Positions 1 through 7,120 are shown, counted from the first letter of the stretch. The stretch is DNA of 15,058 bases from CAIOZW01 sp049318845 (GCA_049318845.1 JBMOFH010000067.1:1-15058), one strand, 5' to 3'. Program-made: numbers and translations. Notes: a model not told the origin generated them from the letters alone.

Positions 1-14
1 AGAGGTTTATCACC

Positions 15-1319
15 ATGTTTAGCAGAAGATCTTTTATGAATGGTGCGGTGCGCGGAACCGCCGGCAGCCTGGTCGCTGCCGGCTTCAGCGAGACTGGAAT
101 CGCGCACGCGCTCGATGCGGTGCGTTATGTTTCAGGCAAGACGGCTGAAGAGGCGGCCCAGGATGAGGATTTCTGGCTCGAGATCCAGCGTGCCTTTACA
201 GTTGATCGGACGCTGATCAATCTCAACAACGGTGGTGTCGCGCCATCGCCACGAATTGTTCAGGAGGCAATGCGGCGATATCTCGAATATTCCAATCACG
301 CCCCGACCCACACGATGTGGCGGATTCTCGATCCCGGAATCGAGAGTGTGCGACGGCGGCTGGCGCGTAATTTCGGATGTGATCCGGAAGAGATCGCGAT
401 AACACGGAATGCGAGTGAGTCGCTCGAGAACTGCCAGCTCGGGCTTGAGCTGAAGGCGGGTGACGAGGTTCTGACGACCAATCAGGACTATCCGCGAATG
501 CTGACCACCTGGCGTCAGCGGGCGCGACGTGAGGGGATCGTCTTGAAGCAGATCTCGATTCCGGTGCCGCTCGAGCGACCGGAGCAGATTGTCGAGATCT
601 TTGCCCGCAATATCACACCCAAAACACGGGTCATGCATTTCTGTCACGTCACGAACCTGAGTGGCCAGATCTATCCGGTGAAGGCGCTCTGCCAGCTGGC
701 ACGCTCACGTGGCATCGAGGCGATCGTCGATGGCGCACACGCCTATGCCCATTTTCCGTTCAAGCAGCCGGATCTTGACTGTGATTTCTATGGCACGAGT
801 CTTCACAAATGGCTGACGGCGCCGTTTGGAACCGGCATGCTCTACGTGCGTAAGTCGAAGATTTCGAAGCTCTGGGCGCTCATGGCCTCTGAGGAACAGA
901 ACGATGCGAACATTCGCAAGTTCGAGGAGATTGGAACACACCCTTCTGCCAACGCTTTGGCGATCAATGAGGCACTCGATTTTTATGAAGGGATTGGCGC
1001 GGAACGCAAGGCGGCCCGGTTGCGGTTCCTGTTCCATCGCTGGGCGAAGCGGCTCGAGGTCAATCCGCGTGTCCGGATCCTGACCAGTTATGATCCGCGC
1101 CAGTCGTGCGGGCTGACACTCTTCAATATCCAGGGTGTCGACCCGGTGAAACTCGGAGGGCATCTCTTTGAAAAACATCGAATCATCACCACCCCGATCA
1201 AGCACGCAGAGTTTGAGGGGCTTCGGATCACCCCGAATGTCTATACCACGGTTCGGGAGATCGACATCTTTGCCGAAGCGGTCGAGAAGTTCATCGAAAG
1301 TGGGTCTGAAAAGTCCTGA
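15..1319 (+). CDS. Tat-exported class V aminotransferase-fold PLP enzyme
   Basis: This is a 434-residue PLP-dependent enzyme of fold type I, related to class V aminotransferases, cysteine desulfurases and isopenicillin-N epimerase-like proteins. The N-terminus carries a twin-arginine motif (SRRSFM, Arg4-Arg5), a short apolar stretch and a possible cleavage site after AHA near residue 32, so export to the periplasm as a folded holoenzyme is inferred. The catalytic core is intact: VDGAHAYAH holds Asp239, which would pair with the pyridine nitrogen, and His242; TSLHKW holds Lys265, the expected Schiff-base lysine, followed by a glycine-rich FGTGMLYV strand. The ATG at 15 follows AGAGG at 1-5. 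It leads a probable three-gene unit, with 44 bases to the next gene. The substrate is unknown. Family membership is secure; the reaction (epimerase, desulfurase, lyase or aminotransferase) cannot be told from sequence alone. Confidence 0.88.
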   Translation: MFSRRSFMNGAVRGTAGSLVAAGFSETGIAHALDAVRYVSGKTAEEAAQDEDFWLEIQRAFTVDRTLINLNNGGVAPSPRIVQEAMRRYLEYSNHAPTHTMWRILDPGIESVRRRLARNFGCDPEEIAITRNASESLENCQLGLELKAGDEVLTTNQDYPRMLTTWRQRARREGIVLKQISIPVPLERPEQIVEIFARNITPKTRVMHFCHVTNLSGQIYPVKALCQLARSRGIEAIVDGAHAYAHFPFKQPDLDCDFYGTSLHKWLTAPFGTGMLYVRKSKISKLWALMASEEQNDANIRKFEEIGTHPSANALAINEALDFYEGIGAERKAARLRFLFHRWAKRLEVNPRVRILTSYDPRQSCGLTLFNIQGVDPVKLGGHLFEKHRIITTPIKHAEFEGLRITPNVYTTVREIDIFAEAVEKFIESGSEKS

Positions 1320-1363
1320 GGCCAGTAATCTTTACTGATGGTAAGTTATTGGGATAAATCGAG

Positions 1364-1681
1364 ATGATTCTGTTGAAGGTCACATATCGGCTGCGGGCCC
1401 ACCACGTCGCCTCCTACGATCGAGTCTTCGCCGAGCGGACGCTGCCACTGATCAGATCGCATGGGCTGAAATTCCTGGGAATCTGGCGTTCGATCGTCGG
1501 GGATGCACAGGAGTATCTCGAACTCTTCGAGTTTGAATCGCTTGCGCAGTTCGAGTTGCAGTGGCGGGCCCTTGGGGCTGATTCGCGGCTGCAGGAGATC
1601 TTTCAGGTTACCGGTCCGATGGTCGAGGATGAGAAGTTTTCACTCTTCGACCCCGTATTGCCGGACGCGATCTTGTCGTAG
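1364..1681 (+). CDS. NIPSNAP-like small dimeric alpha/beta-barrel protein
   Basis: This 105-residue protein has no signal peptide. Its pattern, an initial beta strand (ILLKVTYRLRA), a helix ending in a long loop (RTLPLIRSHGLKFLGIWRS), a central strand (YLELFEFESLAQFELQW) and a C-terminal strand, resembles NIPSNAP-family ferredoxin-like alpha/beta-barrel proteins, whose members are typically about 100 residues long. The biochemical role of such proteins is poorly defined; some act as small-molecule-binding dimers or oxygenase-like folds. It sits 44 bases after the PLP enzyme and 40 bases before the helix-hairpin-helix gene, all on one strand, so co-transcription is likely. There is no strong Shine-Dalgarno sequence before the ATG, only a weak GGGATAA and GAG. 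The family call rests on overall pattern rather than an invariant motif, so it is moderate. Confidence 0.6.
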   Translation: MILLKVTYRLRAHHVASYDRVFAERTLPLIRSHGLKFLGIWRSIVGDAQEYLELFEFESLAQFELQWRALGADSRLQEIFQVTGPMVEDEKFSLFDPVLPDAILS

Positions 1682-1721
1682 TTCTTTCGTGCTGACATTC
1701 TGTGGATAGGGAGAATATTTT

Positions 1722-2027
1722 ATGAAGAGAAGCTGGTCGATTCGCGGTGTTGTAATTATCGGGCTGCTGTTGTCAGGGCTCACCCATCGGTTGGTTGAAG
1801 CTCAGACGCCGGCAAGAGGAGCAGCGGCGGTGAAGGCCGAATTGCTCGATATTAACAGTTGCGAGCGGGAGAAGCTGGTGGCGCTTCCCGGGGTAGGTGA
1901 GGCGCTCGCGGACAAGATCATCAAGGGGCGTCCATACAAGGCCAAGAATGAGTTGGTCACGAAAAAGATAGTTCCTGAGGCCGCCTACAAGAAATTTGCC
2001 GCGCTGGTGATCGCGAAGCAGAAGTAG
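1722..2027 (+). CDS. small secreted helix-hairpin-helix (ComEA-like) protein
   Basis: This 101-residue protein has an N-terminal signal peptide: basic KRSWSIR, an apolar core (VVIIGLLLSGL) and a likely cleavage after VEA near residue 27. The mature part starts with a helix-hairpin-helix signature (LLDINSCEREKLVALPGVGEALADKII, here described in pieces: INS, LPGVG and ADKII at about residues 43-68). The second half, with KNELVTKKIVPEAAYKKF, is the shortened arm seen in small soluble ComEA-like proteins. Helix-hairpin-helix proteins of this type bind DNA non-specifically; ComEA is the periplasmic DNA receptor in natural transformation. This protein has no membrane anchor after cleavage and no competence neighbours, so a role in DNA uptake is only a possibility. 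AGGGAGAA upstream of the ATG is a good ribosome binding site. It ends 40 bases from the convergent VWA gene. Confidence 0.8.
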   Translation: MKRSWSIRGVVIIGLLLSGLTHRLVEAQTPARGAAAVKAELLDINSCEREKLVALPGVGEALADKIIKGRPYKAKNELVTKKIVPEAAYKKFAALVIAKQK

Positions 2028-2067
2028 CGGTATTGCTGGTCGCCATCGTCTTCAGGCCGATGACCGA

Positions 2068-3183
2068 TTAGTTGCTGGCGGCCCTGTAACCCGTGCGAGT
2101 TCGTGCGACAAGGCCGGGGCGTCTGACTTCGACCTGGAGTCGGCGCCAGCGGCCGTCGTGTTTTTCCCTCGTTGGATAGTAGGCGATCGAATAGACACTC
2201 CTCAGCTCGGCCGCAATTCGCGAGTAGGCTTCGTCGAGTTGGGAGATTCGGGTGACGGGGAATACCTGTCCACCGGTCTGAGTAGCGATTGTCCGGAGTT
2301 CGCGTCGGGCGGATTCATAGAGCCGGCGATTGATCTGTAGCCGCTCGATCTGGCTCAGTTCGCAGTGTGATTCGTTGAAAGGTCCGCCTTTTTCGGTGTA
2401 TTCGCGGCGATATTTTCGAAGCTGTTTGGCCGAGAATTCGAAATGGCCTGGAAGGTGGCAGCCGCGCTGCAAGCCATCCCCGGTGAATGCCTCCGTGTCG
2501 AGTTGCAGAAAATAGATGGTCGCGCCCGCCTGTTCGACTGCTGGTGTGATCTGATCGTAGGTGAGGTGTCCGAAGCTGTCGACGCCGTCGGTCAGTGCGA
2601 TGACGACCTTTCGCCCGGCAATCTTTCCAAGTACATCATCGATCGTCAATTGCAGCGCGTCGTAAAACGAGGTGCCGGAGCCGGGTTGGAGCTGGTTCAG
2701 CCCTTTTTCGAGCCGCTCACGATCGTCGGTCAGGTTTCGGACCAGTTCGACCTCGCGGTTGAACTGGACTATCGCCAGACGGTCAGCCGGTCGGAGGGCA
2801 TCCAGGAACCGGCGTGCTGCCTGCCGGATCAGCGCAACATCTTCGCGCGTGCTTCCGGAGGTGTCGATCAGCAGCACGAGGCTGAATGGTACCCCGGCAG
2901 TCGAAAAGCTTGCTATCTTCTGCCTTACACCATCTTCGATGACGTTGAAATCTTCCGCGCGAAGCCTTTCGACCCCCGGCTCTCCACTTCGTTCACTGAC
3001 AACGACGTTGATCGTAACAAGATCGGTGTCGACACGGATCGTCTCTGTCTGATCGATAATCTGTGACTTGCCGGTCACGTTAAGCAGCACCAGGAGCGCC
3101 AGCAGCCCCATGAGCATCGGCAGTCCCGGCAGGCAACAGATTTTTGGCCTGGCTGAGTAGCGTAATCGGCTTTTCTCTCTCAT
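2068..3183 (-). CDS. secreted VWA-domain protein (acidobacterial VWFA-related family)
   Basis: This is a 371-residue protein with a basic N-terminus and one apolar segment (about residues 21-37), acting as signal peptide or membrane anchor. Residues about 47-95 (IRVDTDLVTINVVV, then LRAEDFNVIEDGVRQKIASF) match the conserved lead-in of the VWFA-related Acidobacterial domain family. The von Willebrand A domain follows, with an intact metal-ion-dependent adhesion site: DTSGS at 107-111, Thr171 in GSGTS and Asp199 in LTDGVD. The C-terminus (SIAYYPTREKHDGRWRRLQVEV, then a terminal TGY) is also typical of the family. A stretch at about 231-296 that contains two cysteines and many charged residues interrupts the last part of the VWA fold. 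The family is known for secreted or surface proteins of unproved function in this phylum. The gene is monocistronic and convergent with the preceding unit; GAAGGGGTGGGAAG precedes its ATG. Confidence 0.9.
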   Translation of the reverse strand: MREKSRLRYSARPKICCLPGLPMLMGLLALLVLLNVTGKSQIIDQTETIRVDTDLVTINVVVSERSGEPGVERLRAEDFNVIEDGVRQKIASFSTAGVPFSLVLLIDTSGSTREDVALIRQAARRFLDALRPADRLAIVQFNREVELVRNLTDDRERLEKGLNQLQPGSGTSFYDALQLTIDDVLGKIAGRKVVIALTDGVDSFGHLTYDQITPAVEQAGATIYFLQLDTEAFTGDGLQRGCHLPGHFEFSAKQLRKYRREYTEKGGPFNESHCELSQIERLQINRRLYESARRELRTIATQTGGQVFPVTRISQLDEAYSRIAAELRSVYSIAYYPTREKHDGRWRRLQVEVRRPGLVARTRTGYRAASN

Positions 3184-3357
3184 CTTCCCACCCCTTCAAT
3201 TGTGTATCAATAATTATGCACCCATAAGCAGGTTGAATTTGACTGGTCCTCACGCTTAAATCCTATCAGAGTATTGGCCGGAACCATCGTCAAATCAGGA
3301 AAAGCAGATTTAGGAGAAAGTGTTTTGGCGTAAATTCATGGTTCCCGGATTCAAGCC
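3184..3357. other. AT-richer intergenic region between the VWA gene and the tRNAs
   Basis: No gene is visible here. The left end should hold the promoter of the VWA gene on the minus strand, and AT-rich sequence around 3209-3222 is a possible -10 area, but no convincing -35/-10 pair can be named. An imperfect inverted repeat has arms around 3238-3247 and 3281-3294. Confidence 0.5.
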
Positions 3358-3386
3358 TTGACAAGAGGATGCTGGGTGCGTATATT
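3358..3386 (+). promoter_or_regulatory. near-consensus sigma-70 promoter of the tRNA-Val gene
   Basis: A perfect TTGACA (3358-3363) is followed after exactly 17 bases by TATATT (3381-3386). The predicted start near 3393 lies about 16 bases before the mature tRNA-Val 5' end, as expected for a stable-RNA promoter with a short leader removed by RNase P. Transcription could run through tRNA-Asp to the terminator at 3773. Confidence 0.8.
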
Positions 3387-3408
3387 TGCTTTTCTTGAAA
3401 AAGGGTAC

Positions 3409-3481
<73 letters not shown>

Positions 3482-3626
3482 TCCACCTCGGGACGTGACC
3501 TCCGTAACTTGAATGCAGGGTGTTGAACCCGACATTACCGTAACGGGGACCTGGTTGGATATGTTAGCTGGGTTTGCAATGCTGAATTTTAACTTCAGTA
3601 TTTGACAATCAGGATTAGATAGGATT

Positions 3627-3707
<81 letters not shown>

Positions 3708-3772
3708 TTATCTTCTCTCTCCTGATATTTTTAATTACGAACTCATTATTTTCAGTCCCACAGTCAGTTTGC

Positions 3773-3800
3773 GAGCCGCTTTTAAAAGAGCGGCTCTTTC
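3773..3800 (+). terminator. intrinsic terminator of the tRNA unit
   Basis: A perfect 8-base-pair stem GAGCCGCT/AGCGGCTC (3773-3780 with 3789-3796) encloses the loop TTTAAAAG and is followed by TTTCTGTTT. It lies 66 bases after tRNA-Asp and about 100 bases before moeA, so it should end tRNA transcription and separate it from moeA. Confidence 0.8.
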
Positions 3801-3848
3801 TGTTTATATCTTTATATTTTTATCCATATCAACAGTTTCGCTAAAAGA

Positions 3849-3872
3849 TCCGGTAACCGGGTTTATCCCGGA
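3849..3872 (+). other. competing small hairpins in the moeA leader
   Basis: Three CCGG-type arms can pair in mutually exclusive ways: CCGGG/CCCGG (3857-3861 with 3867-3871, loop TTTAT), TCCGG/CCGGA (3849-3853 with 3868-3872), or CCGGT/ACCGG (3850-3854 with 3856-3860, too tight to fold in RNA but palindromic in DNA). It could be a small RNA switch or a protein-binding palindrome; no function is proved. Confidence 0.4.
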
Positions 3873-3877
3873 AGCTG

Positions 3878-3897
3878 TCAGAATCATTCAGAATCAT
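3878..3897 (+). repeat. perfect 10-base tandem repeat touching the moeA start
   Basis: TCAGAATCAT occurs twice head to tail (3878-3887 and 3888-3897), ending one base before the moeA ATG, exactly where a Shine-Dalgarno sequence would be. No purine-rich ribosome binding site is present there. Confidence 0.85.
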
Positions 3898-3898
3898 A

Positions 3899-5128
3899 AT
3901 GCTGTCGATTGAAGAAGCACTGACAATAGTGATTGAGAAGACCGGAGAGGTTCCGTCAGAGCTGGTTGCGCTGCCGGATTCGACCGGGCGTTTGCTTCGT
4001 TCACGAATCTTCTCCGACCTCGACCTGCCACCTTTCGATCGGGCACGGATGGACGGTTATGCATTCGTTGCCCTTTCGACCGCTGGTGCGACTTCGGATA
4101 GTCCGGTACGCCTGAGAGAGGTTGGCGAGGTTGCGGCTGGTGGCAGCTTCGACGGGCTGATTCAACCTGGGGAGGCGATTCGGATTATGACTGGCGCCCC
4201 GGTGCCGGCCGGAGCCGATGCCGTCGAGCGGATTGAGGTGATCGAAGTACCCGGTGACGGTTCGATTATCCTTCGAAATTCGGTTCCAGCAGGCCGAAAT
4301 ATCACGCCGCGCGGGCTTGAAGTCCAGTCTGGTTCGCTGGTCTGCGATAGTGGCGAGCGGATCACCCCGGCGGTAGCCGCCGCGCTTGCGACCTTTGGAT
4401 ATGCCTCGGTCGTGGTTTCGTGTCGACCACGAGTTGCACTGATCTCAACCGGAAACGAACTGGTCGAGGTTGCCGCAATCCCTGGACCGGGGCAGATTCG
4501 CGATTCAAACACCTCTTCACTGGCTGGTTATGTGGTTGAATCGAATGGCGAGGTCGTCTCGACGTCGGTGGTCGGTGACGATTTTGACGCCACGGTCAAC
4601 TCAATTGACGTCGCACTGGACATCGCCGATGTCGTCATTCTTTCTGGCGGCGTCTCGATGGGAGATTACGATCTGGTCAAGCCGGCACTGCGTCAGCTTG
4701 GAGCGGAGATTCATTTCGAGCGAGTGGCAATGCATCCCGGTAAGCCGACCGTCTTTGCCACGATCAACGGAAAGCTGATCTTCGGACTTCCCGGCAATCC
4801 GGTCTCCGTGGCCGTCGCCTTCCATCTGTTCACACGACCTGCCCTCCAGAAACTGCAGTCTGCGGTGGCGATCGAACTGCCAAGGATTTCCGCTTTTGCA
4901 ACACGCGATGTCAAGGGCGCGCCACCACGACGGAGTCACCAGCCGGCGAGACTTCTAATTTCGAATGGACGCGCCGAGGTCGAACCCATCAAATGGAGCG
5001 GTTCCGGCGACCTTGTTGGATTCATGCGCGCCAATTCCCTGCTGGTAATTCCTGAAAACCGCGCTTCCATCGCCGCCGGCGAGCTGGTCGAGACAATACT
5101 GCTGCCTGGTCAGGAGTTTGGCCGATAA
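3899..5128 (+). CDS. moeA: molybdopterin molybdenumtransferase MoeA
   Basis: MoeA inserts molybdate into adenylylated molybdopterin, the last common step of molybdenum-cofactor synthesis in the cytoplasm. The 409 residues match the family's usual length and show its signatures in order: DLPPFDRARMDGYA at 43-55 (Asp52), TGAPVPAGADAV at 98-109, ISTGNEL at 182-188 (Glu187), GQIRDSN at 198-204, LSGGVSMGDYDLV at 248-260 (Asp256), HPGKP at 279-283 (Lys282) and FGLPGNPVS at 295-303. All are intact, so the enzyme should be active. The ATG gives the standard N-terminus (LSIEEAL) but lacks a Shine-Dalgarno sequence; a tandem repeat abuts it instead. moaC follows 104 bases downstream on the same strand. 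The 98 bases between the tRNA terminator and the ATG are AT-rich and should hold the promoter, which I cannot place. Other pathway genes (moaA, moaE, mogA) are not in the window. Confidence 0.96.
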   Translation: MLSIEEALTIVIEKTGEVPSELVALPDSTGRLLRSRIFSDLDLPPFDRARMDGYAFVALSTAGATSDSPVRLREVGEVAAGGSFDGLIQPGEAIRIMTGAPVPAGADAVERIEVIEVPGDGSIILRNSVPAGRNITPRGLEVQSGSLVCDSGERITPAVAAALATFGYASVVVSCRPRVALISTGNELVEVAAIPGPGQIRDSNTSSLAGYVVESNGEVVSTSVVGDDFDATVNSIDVALDIADVVILSGGVSMGDYDLVKPALRQLGAEIHFERVAMHPGKPTVFATINGKLIFGLPGNPVSVAVAFHLFTRPALQKLQSAVAIELPRISAFATRDVKGAPPRRSHQPARLLISNGRAEVEPIKWSGSGDLVGFMRANSLLVIPENRASIAAGELVETILLPGQEFGR

Positions 5129-5152
5129 TTTCCGACCACGTGGCTTAAAACT

Positions 5153-5179
5153 GCCCGGCTTGCCCGGTCAGCCCGGCTA
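5153..5179 (+). repeat. three tandem 9-base repeats between moeA and moaC
   Basis: GCCCGG recurs at 5153, 5162 and 5171 with an exact period of 9; the units are GCCCGGCTT, GCCCGGTCA and GCCCGGCTA. They lie in the moaC leader, about 55 bases before its start. Confidence 0.75.
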
Positions 5180-5217
5180 AATAGTTACCGTAAATTTCAG
5201 TATATAAGGTTGGAATT

Positions 5218-5226
5218 GAGGAGGAG
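5218..5226 (+). promoter_or_regulatory. strong Shine-Dalgarno fixing the GTG start of moaC
   Basis: GAGGAGGAG ends 6 bases before the GTG at 5233. An ATG at 5237 is out of frame, so GTG is the start that the ribosome binding site supports. Confidence 0.8.
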
Positions 5227-5232
5227 TTTGCC

Positions 5233-5760
5233 GTGAATGAATCCACCAGTCCAGTGACAGGATCAGAGAGTGTGCAGGAACCTGACAAGCTGACCCATCT
5301 CGATGATGACGGTCGCATCACAATGGTCGACGTCAGCGCCAAGCCACAAACGGCGAGAACTGCGGAGGCACGTGGTGTTGTACGTCTTGCAAAAGCGACT
5401 GTTGTGGCGATCCGTGAACGGCGCACCCCCAAGGGCGATCCACTCGAAACTGCACGCCTCGCGGGAATTATGGCCGCAAAGCGCACGGCAGAACTGATCC
5501 CCCTTTGCCATTCACTCTCCCTGACACACGTTGATGTCCGGATCGAACTGACCGATGACGGGGTCGATATCTCCGCGATCGCTTCGACCAGTGCCCAGAC
5601 AGGGGTTGAAATGGAAGCACTGACCGCTGTCACAGTCGCCGCTCTGACAATTTATGACATGTGCAAGGCAATCGATCTACGAATGGTCATCGACCACATC
5701 CGCATGGTCAGAAAGACCGGAGGGAAGTCAGGCAATACATTCGTCGATCCCCTCGACTGA
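5233..5760 (+). CDS. moaC: cyclic pyranopterin monophosphate synthase MoaC
   Basis: MoaC converts the product of MoaA into cyclic pyranopterin monophosphate, the first stable intermediate of the molybdenum cofactor. The 175 residues carry the family signatures: LTHLDDDGRITMVDVS at 20-35, AKRTAELIPLCHSL at 82-95 (His93), THVDV at 98-102, GVEMEALTAV at 124-133, YDMCKAID at 141-148 (Asp142 and Lys145 correspond to the catalytic pair known in the family) and KTGGKSG at 161-167. About 18 residues precede the conserved start, a short disordered extension rich in Ser and Glu. It follows moeA by 104 bases and probably belongs to the same transcription unit. It ends 74 bases from a convergent gene. 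Function is secure. Confidence 0.97.
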   Translation: MNESTSPVTGSESVQEPDKLTHLDDDGRITMVDVSAKPQTARTAEARGVVRLAKATVVAIRERRTPKGDPLETARLAGIMAAKRTAELIPLCHSLSLTHVDVRIELTDDGVDISAIASTSAQTGVEMEALTAVTVAALTIYDMCKAIDLRMVIDHIRMVRKTGGKSGNTFVDPLD

Positions 5761-5764
5761 CTTT

Positions 5765-5791
5765 TCAGGCCGACTGGTCACGTCAGCCTGA
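5765..5791. other. hairpin between convergent moaC and the 89-residue gene
   Basis: TCAGGC (5765-5770) pairs with GCCTGA (5786-5791), continued after one C-A mismatch by GAC/GTC around a TGGTCAC loop. It starts 4 bases after the moaC stop. No U-tract follows on either strand, so it is at best a weak or factor-assisted bidirectional terminator or a 3'-end stabiliser. Confidence 0.4.
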
Positions 5792-5834
5792 TCGGGCCGG
5801 ACAGGTTAAGCCAACCCTCAGAATCGCCCAGAAA

Positions 5835-6104
5835 CTATCGATTCGGCAGCTTGAGGGTTGCGAGCACGATCTCGAGCGACCTTGCCGCGATGTCGCGCGT
5901 CCGCTCACTCCACCCCATCTGTTCGCGGTTCTGCTCGTAGTCGCGACGAACACGCTCACGCAGCCGCTCGATGAACTCCTCCGGATTTGGAGAACTCTCG
6001 ATTGCATGGTCGAGTTCACGGTAGGCGTTGTGGACGGTGATCAGCCAGTCGGAGGCGTGATACTCCGGACTGCCGGGATCAGACGTAAATTTTCCAGTTG
6101 ACAT
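5835..6104 (-). CDS. uncharacterised 89-residue protein coupled to the M20 peptidase gene
   Basis: I do not recognise a family. The protein is soluble and mainly helical by composition, without signal peptide, membrane segment or cysteine. Residues about 17-35 (DWLITVHNAYRELDHAIE) and 42-64 (a strongly charged, arginine-rich amphipathic stretch with RLRERVRRDYEQNREQ) look like two helices, followed by a third at about 67-84. That it is real is supported by its context: its ATG lies 5 bases after the stop of the M20 gene, and an AAGGAG ribosome binding site (complement of 6113-6118) lies inside the last codons of that gene, 8 bases from the ATG. This is a translational-coupling arrangement. 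A small helical accessory or regulator of the peptidase or of lysine synthesis is a guess only. Confidence 0.7.
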   Translation of the reverse strand: MSTGKFTSDPGSPEYHASDWLITVHNAYRELDHAIESSPNPEEFIERLRERVRRDYEQNREQMGWSERTRDIAARSLEIVLATLKLPNR

Positions 6105-6109
6105 TGCTT

Positions 6110-7120
6110 CTACTCCTTCGCTTTCTGCAGCAGAATTCTCCCCATTCGGGTGAAGGTATCCACCGCATCGAGCAACTCTGATTTGATTATGAATTCGTGC
6201 CTTGTGTGGGCATTATGAATCGAACCCGGCCCGAAAAGAATCGGATCACCCCATTCGGTCAGACAGGGAATATCGGTTCCGAAACGAACGACACTGGTCG
6301 GAACATCCTCCATTCCCGGTACGACGTGAGTCCGAACAGGCGGAATCGAAAATCCACGCTTCACTTCCACCCGATCTCCGACCAGATCCCTGACCGATTC
6401 AAAGAGCTGATCCGGCGAAAAGACCGTTCGGAACATGACTTCACTGCTGGCAAAATCCGGGACGACATTAGGCTTTCGTCCGCCGGCGATTGTGCCGATA
6501 TTGTAGGTCGTCGGTCCCAGTTCCGGATCGACTGGCCAGTCATGCCGACGCAGGTCGTCCAGAACGTCAAGCAGCTTTTCGATCGCCGATTCACCAAGTT
6601 CGGGATAGGCAGAGTGCGCGATTCTGCCCTGAGCCTCGATGACGACACGCATCGCCCCCTTGGTCGCGATTGCCTGATGGCTCTCCGTCGGCTCACCATT
6701 GATCAGGAAGCGGTTGCGATTGGGAATGGTGTTGGCCATTCGCGCCCCATCGCTTCCATCCTCTTCACCGACGACATAGAGCAGCCCGATATCCCGATAC
6801 CCCTCGTTCTTCAGCGTCAGGGCGGCGAAGACCTGTGCCGCGACGATCCCTTTCGCATCGCACGCACCGCGACCGTAGATTCTGTCGTCATCCTCGCTGA
6901 ATGGAATGTAAGGGGGAACCGTATCAATATGCGACGACCAGGTGACGAGCGGGTCACCGATCCGCGCGAAGACGTTGATTCGATCCTCCGTTACCACCTG
7001 GGTCGTGACCTCGAAACCGGCGGCGATCAGATAGTCGCGCAGCCATCGTCCGGCGGCACCCTCCTGCCAGGTGGTCGAGTCGATCTCCATCAGTTGCCGT
7101 GTAAAATCAAAAATGCTCAT
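6110..7120 (-). CDS. M20-family metallopeptidase (DapE/ArgE-like deacylase)
   Basis: This 336-residue enzyme belongs to the M20 di-zinc hydrolases that remove N-acyl groups from amino acids. Metal and catalytic residues are all visible: SSHIDTVPP at 62-70 (His64, Asp66), GRGACDAKG at 83-91 (bridging Asp88), GEED at 118-121 (catalytic Glu119, metal Glu120), NGEPT at 141-145 (Glu143) and AHTRHEF at 304-310 (His305). IAHSAYPELGESAI at 167-180 is the dimerisation-domain signature with His169. The gene lies 119 bases downstream of dapD on the same strand, which favours N-succinyl-LL-diaminopimelate desuccinylase (DapE) over acetylornithine deacetylase. It is shorter than classical DapE (about 375), so the acyl group is unproved. 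The ATG has no obvious Shine-Dalgarno sequence. An internal promoter and a hairpin lie in the gap to dapD. Confidence 0.9.
   Translation of the reverse strand: MSIFDFTRQLMEIDSTTWQEGAAGRWLRDYLIAAGFEVTTQVVTEDRINVFARIGDPLVTWSSHIDTVPPYIPFSEDDDRIYGRGACDAKGIVAAQVFAALTLKNEGYRDIGLLYVVGEEDGSDGARMANTIPNRNRFLINGEPTESHQAIATKGAMRVVIEAQGRIAHSAYPELGESAIEKLLDVLDDLRRHDWPVDPELGPTTYNIGTIAGGRKPNVVPDFASSEVMFRTVFSPDQLFESVRDLVGDRVEVKRGFSIPPVRTHVVPGMEDVPTSVVRFGTDIPCLTEWGDPILFGPGSIHNAHTRHEFIIKSELLDAVDTFTRMGRILLQKAKE

Noticed and set aside
2035..2062. Imperfect hairpin between the helix-hairpin-helix gene and the VWA gene
   Set aside because: Only CATCG/CGATG pair convincingly and there is no T-run on either strand.
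2443..3066. Long open frame opposite the VWA gene
   Set aside because: It is a mirror of a well-recognised protein-coding gene in GC-rich sequence, with no ribosome binding site or domain.
3238..3294. Inverted repeat with arms TTTGAC/GTCAAA
   Set aside because: The arms are short and gapped and are separated by about 45 bases; this may be chance.
3801..3898. Molybdenum-cofactor riboswitch before moeA
   Set aside because: The 98 bases available are too few and too AT-rich for the known aptamer; only small CCGG hairpins are present.
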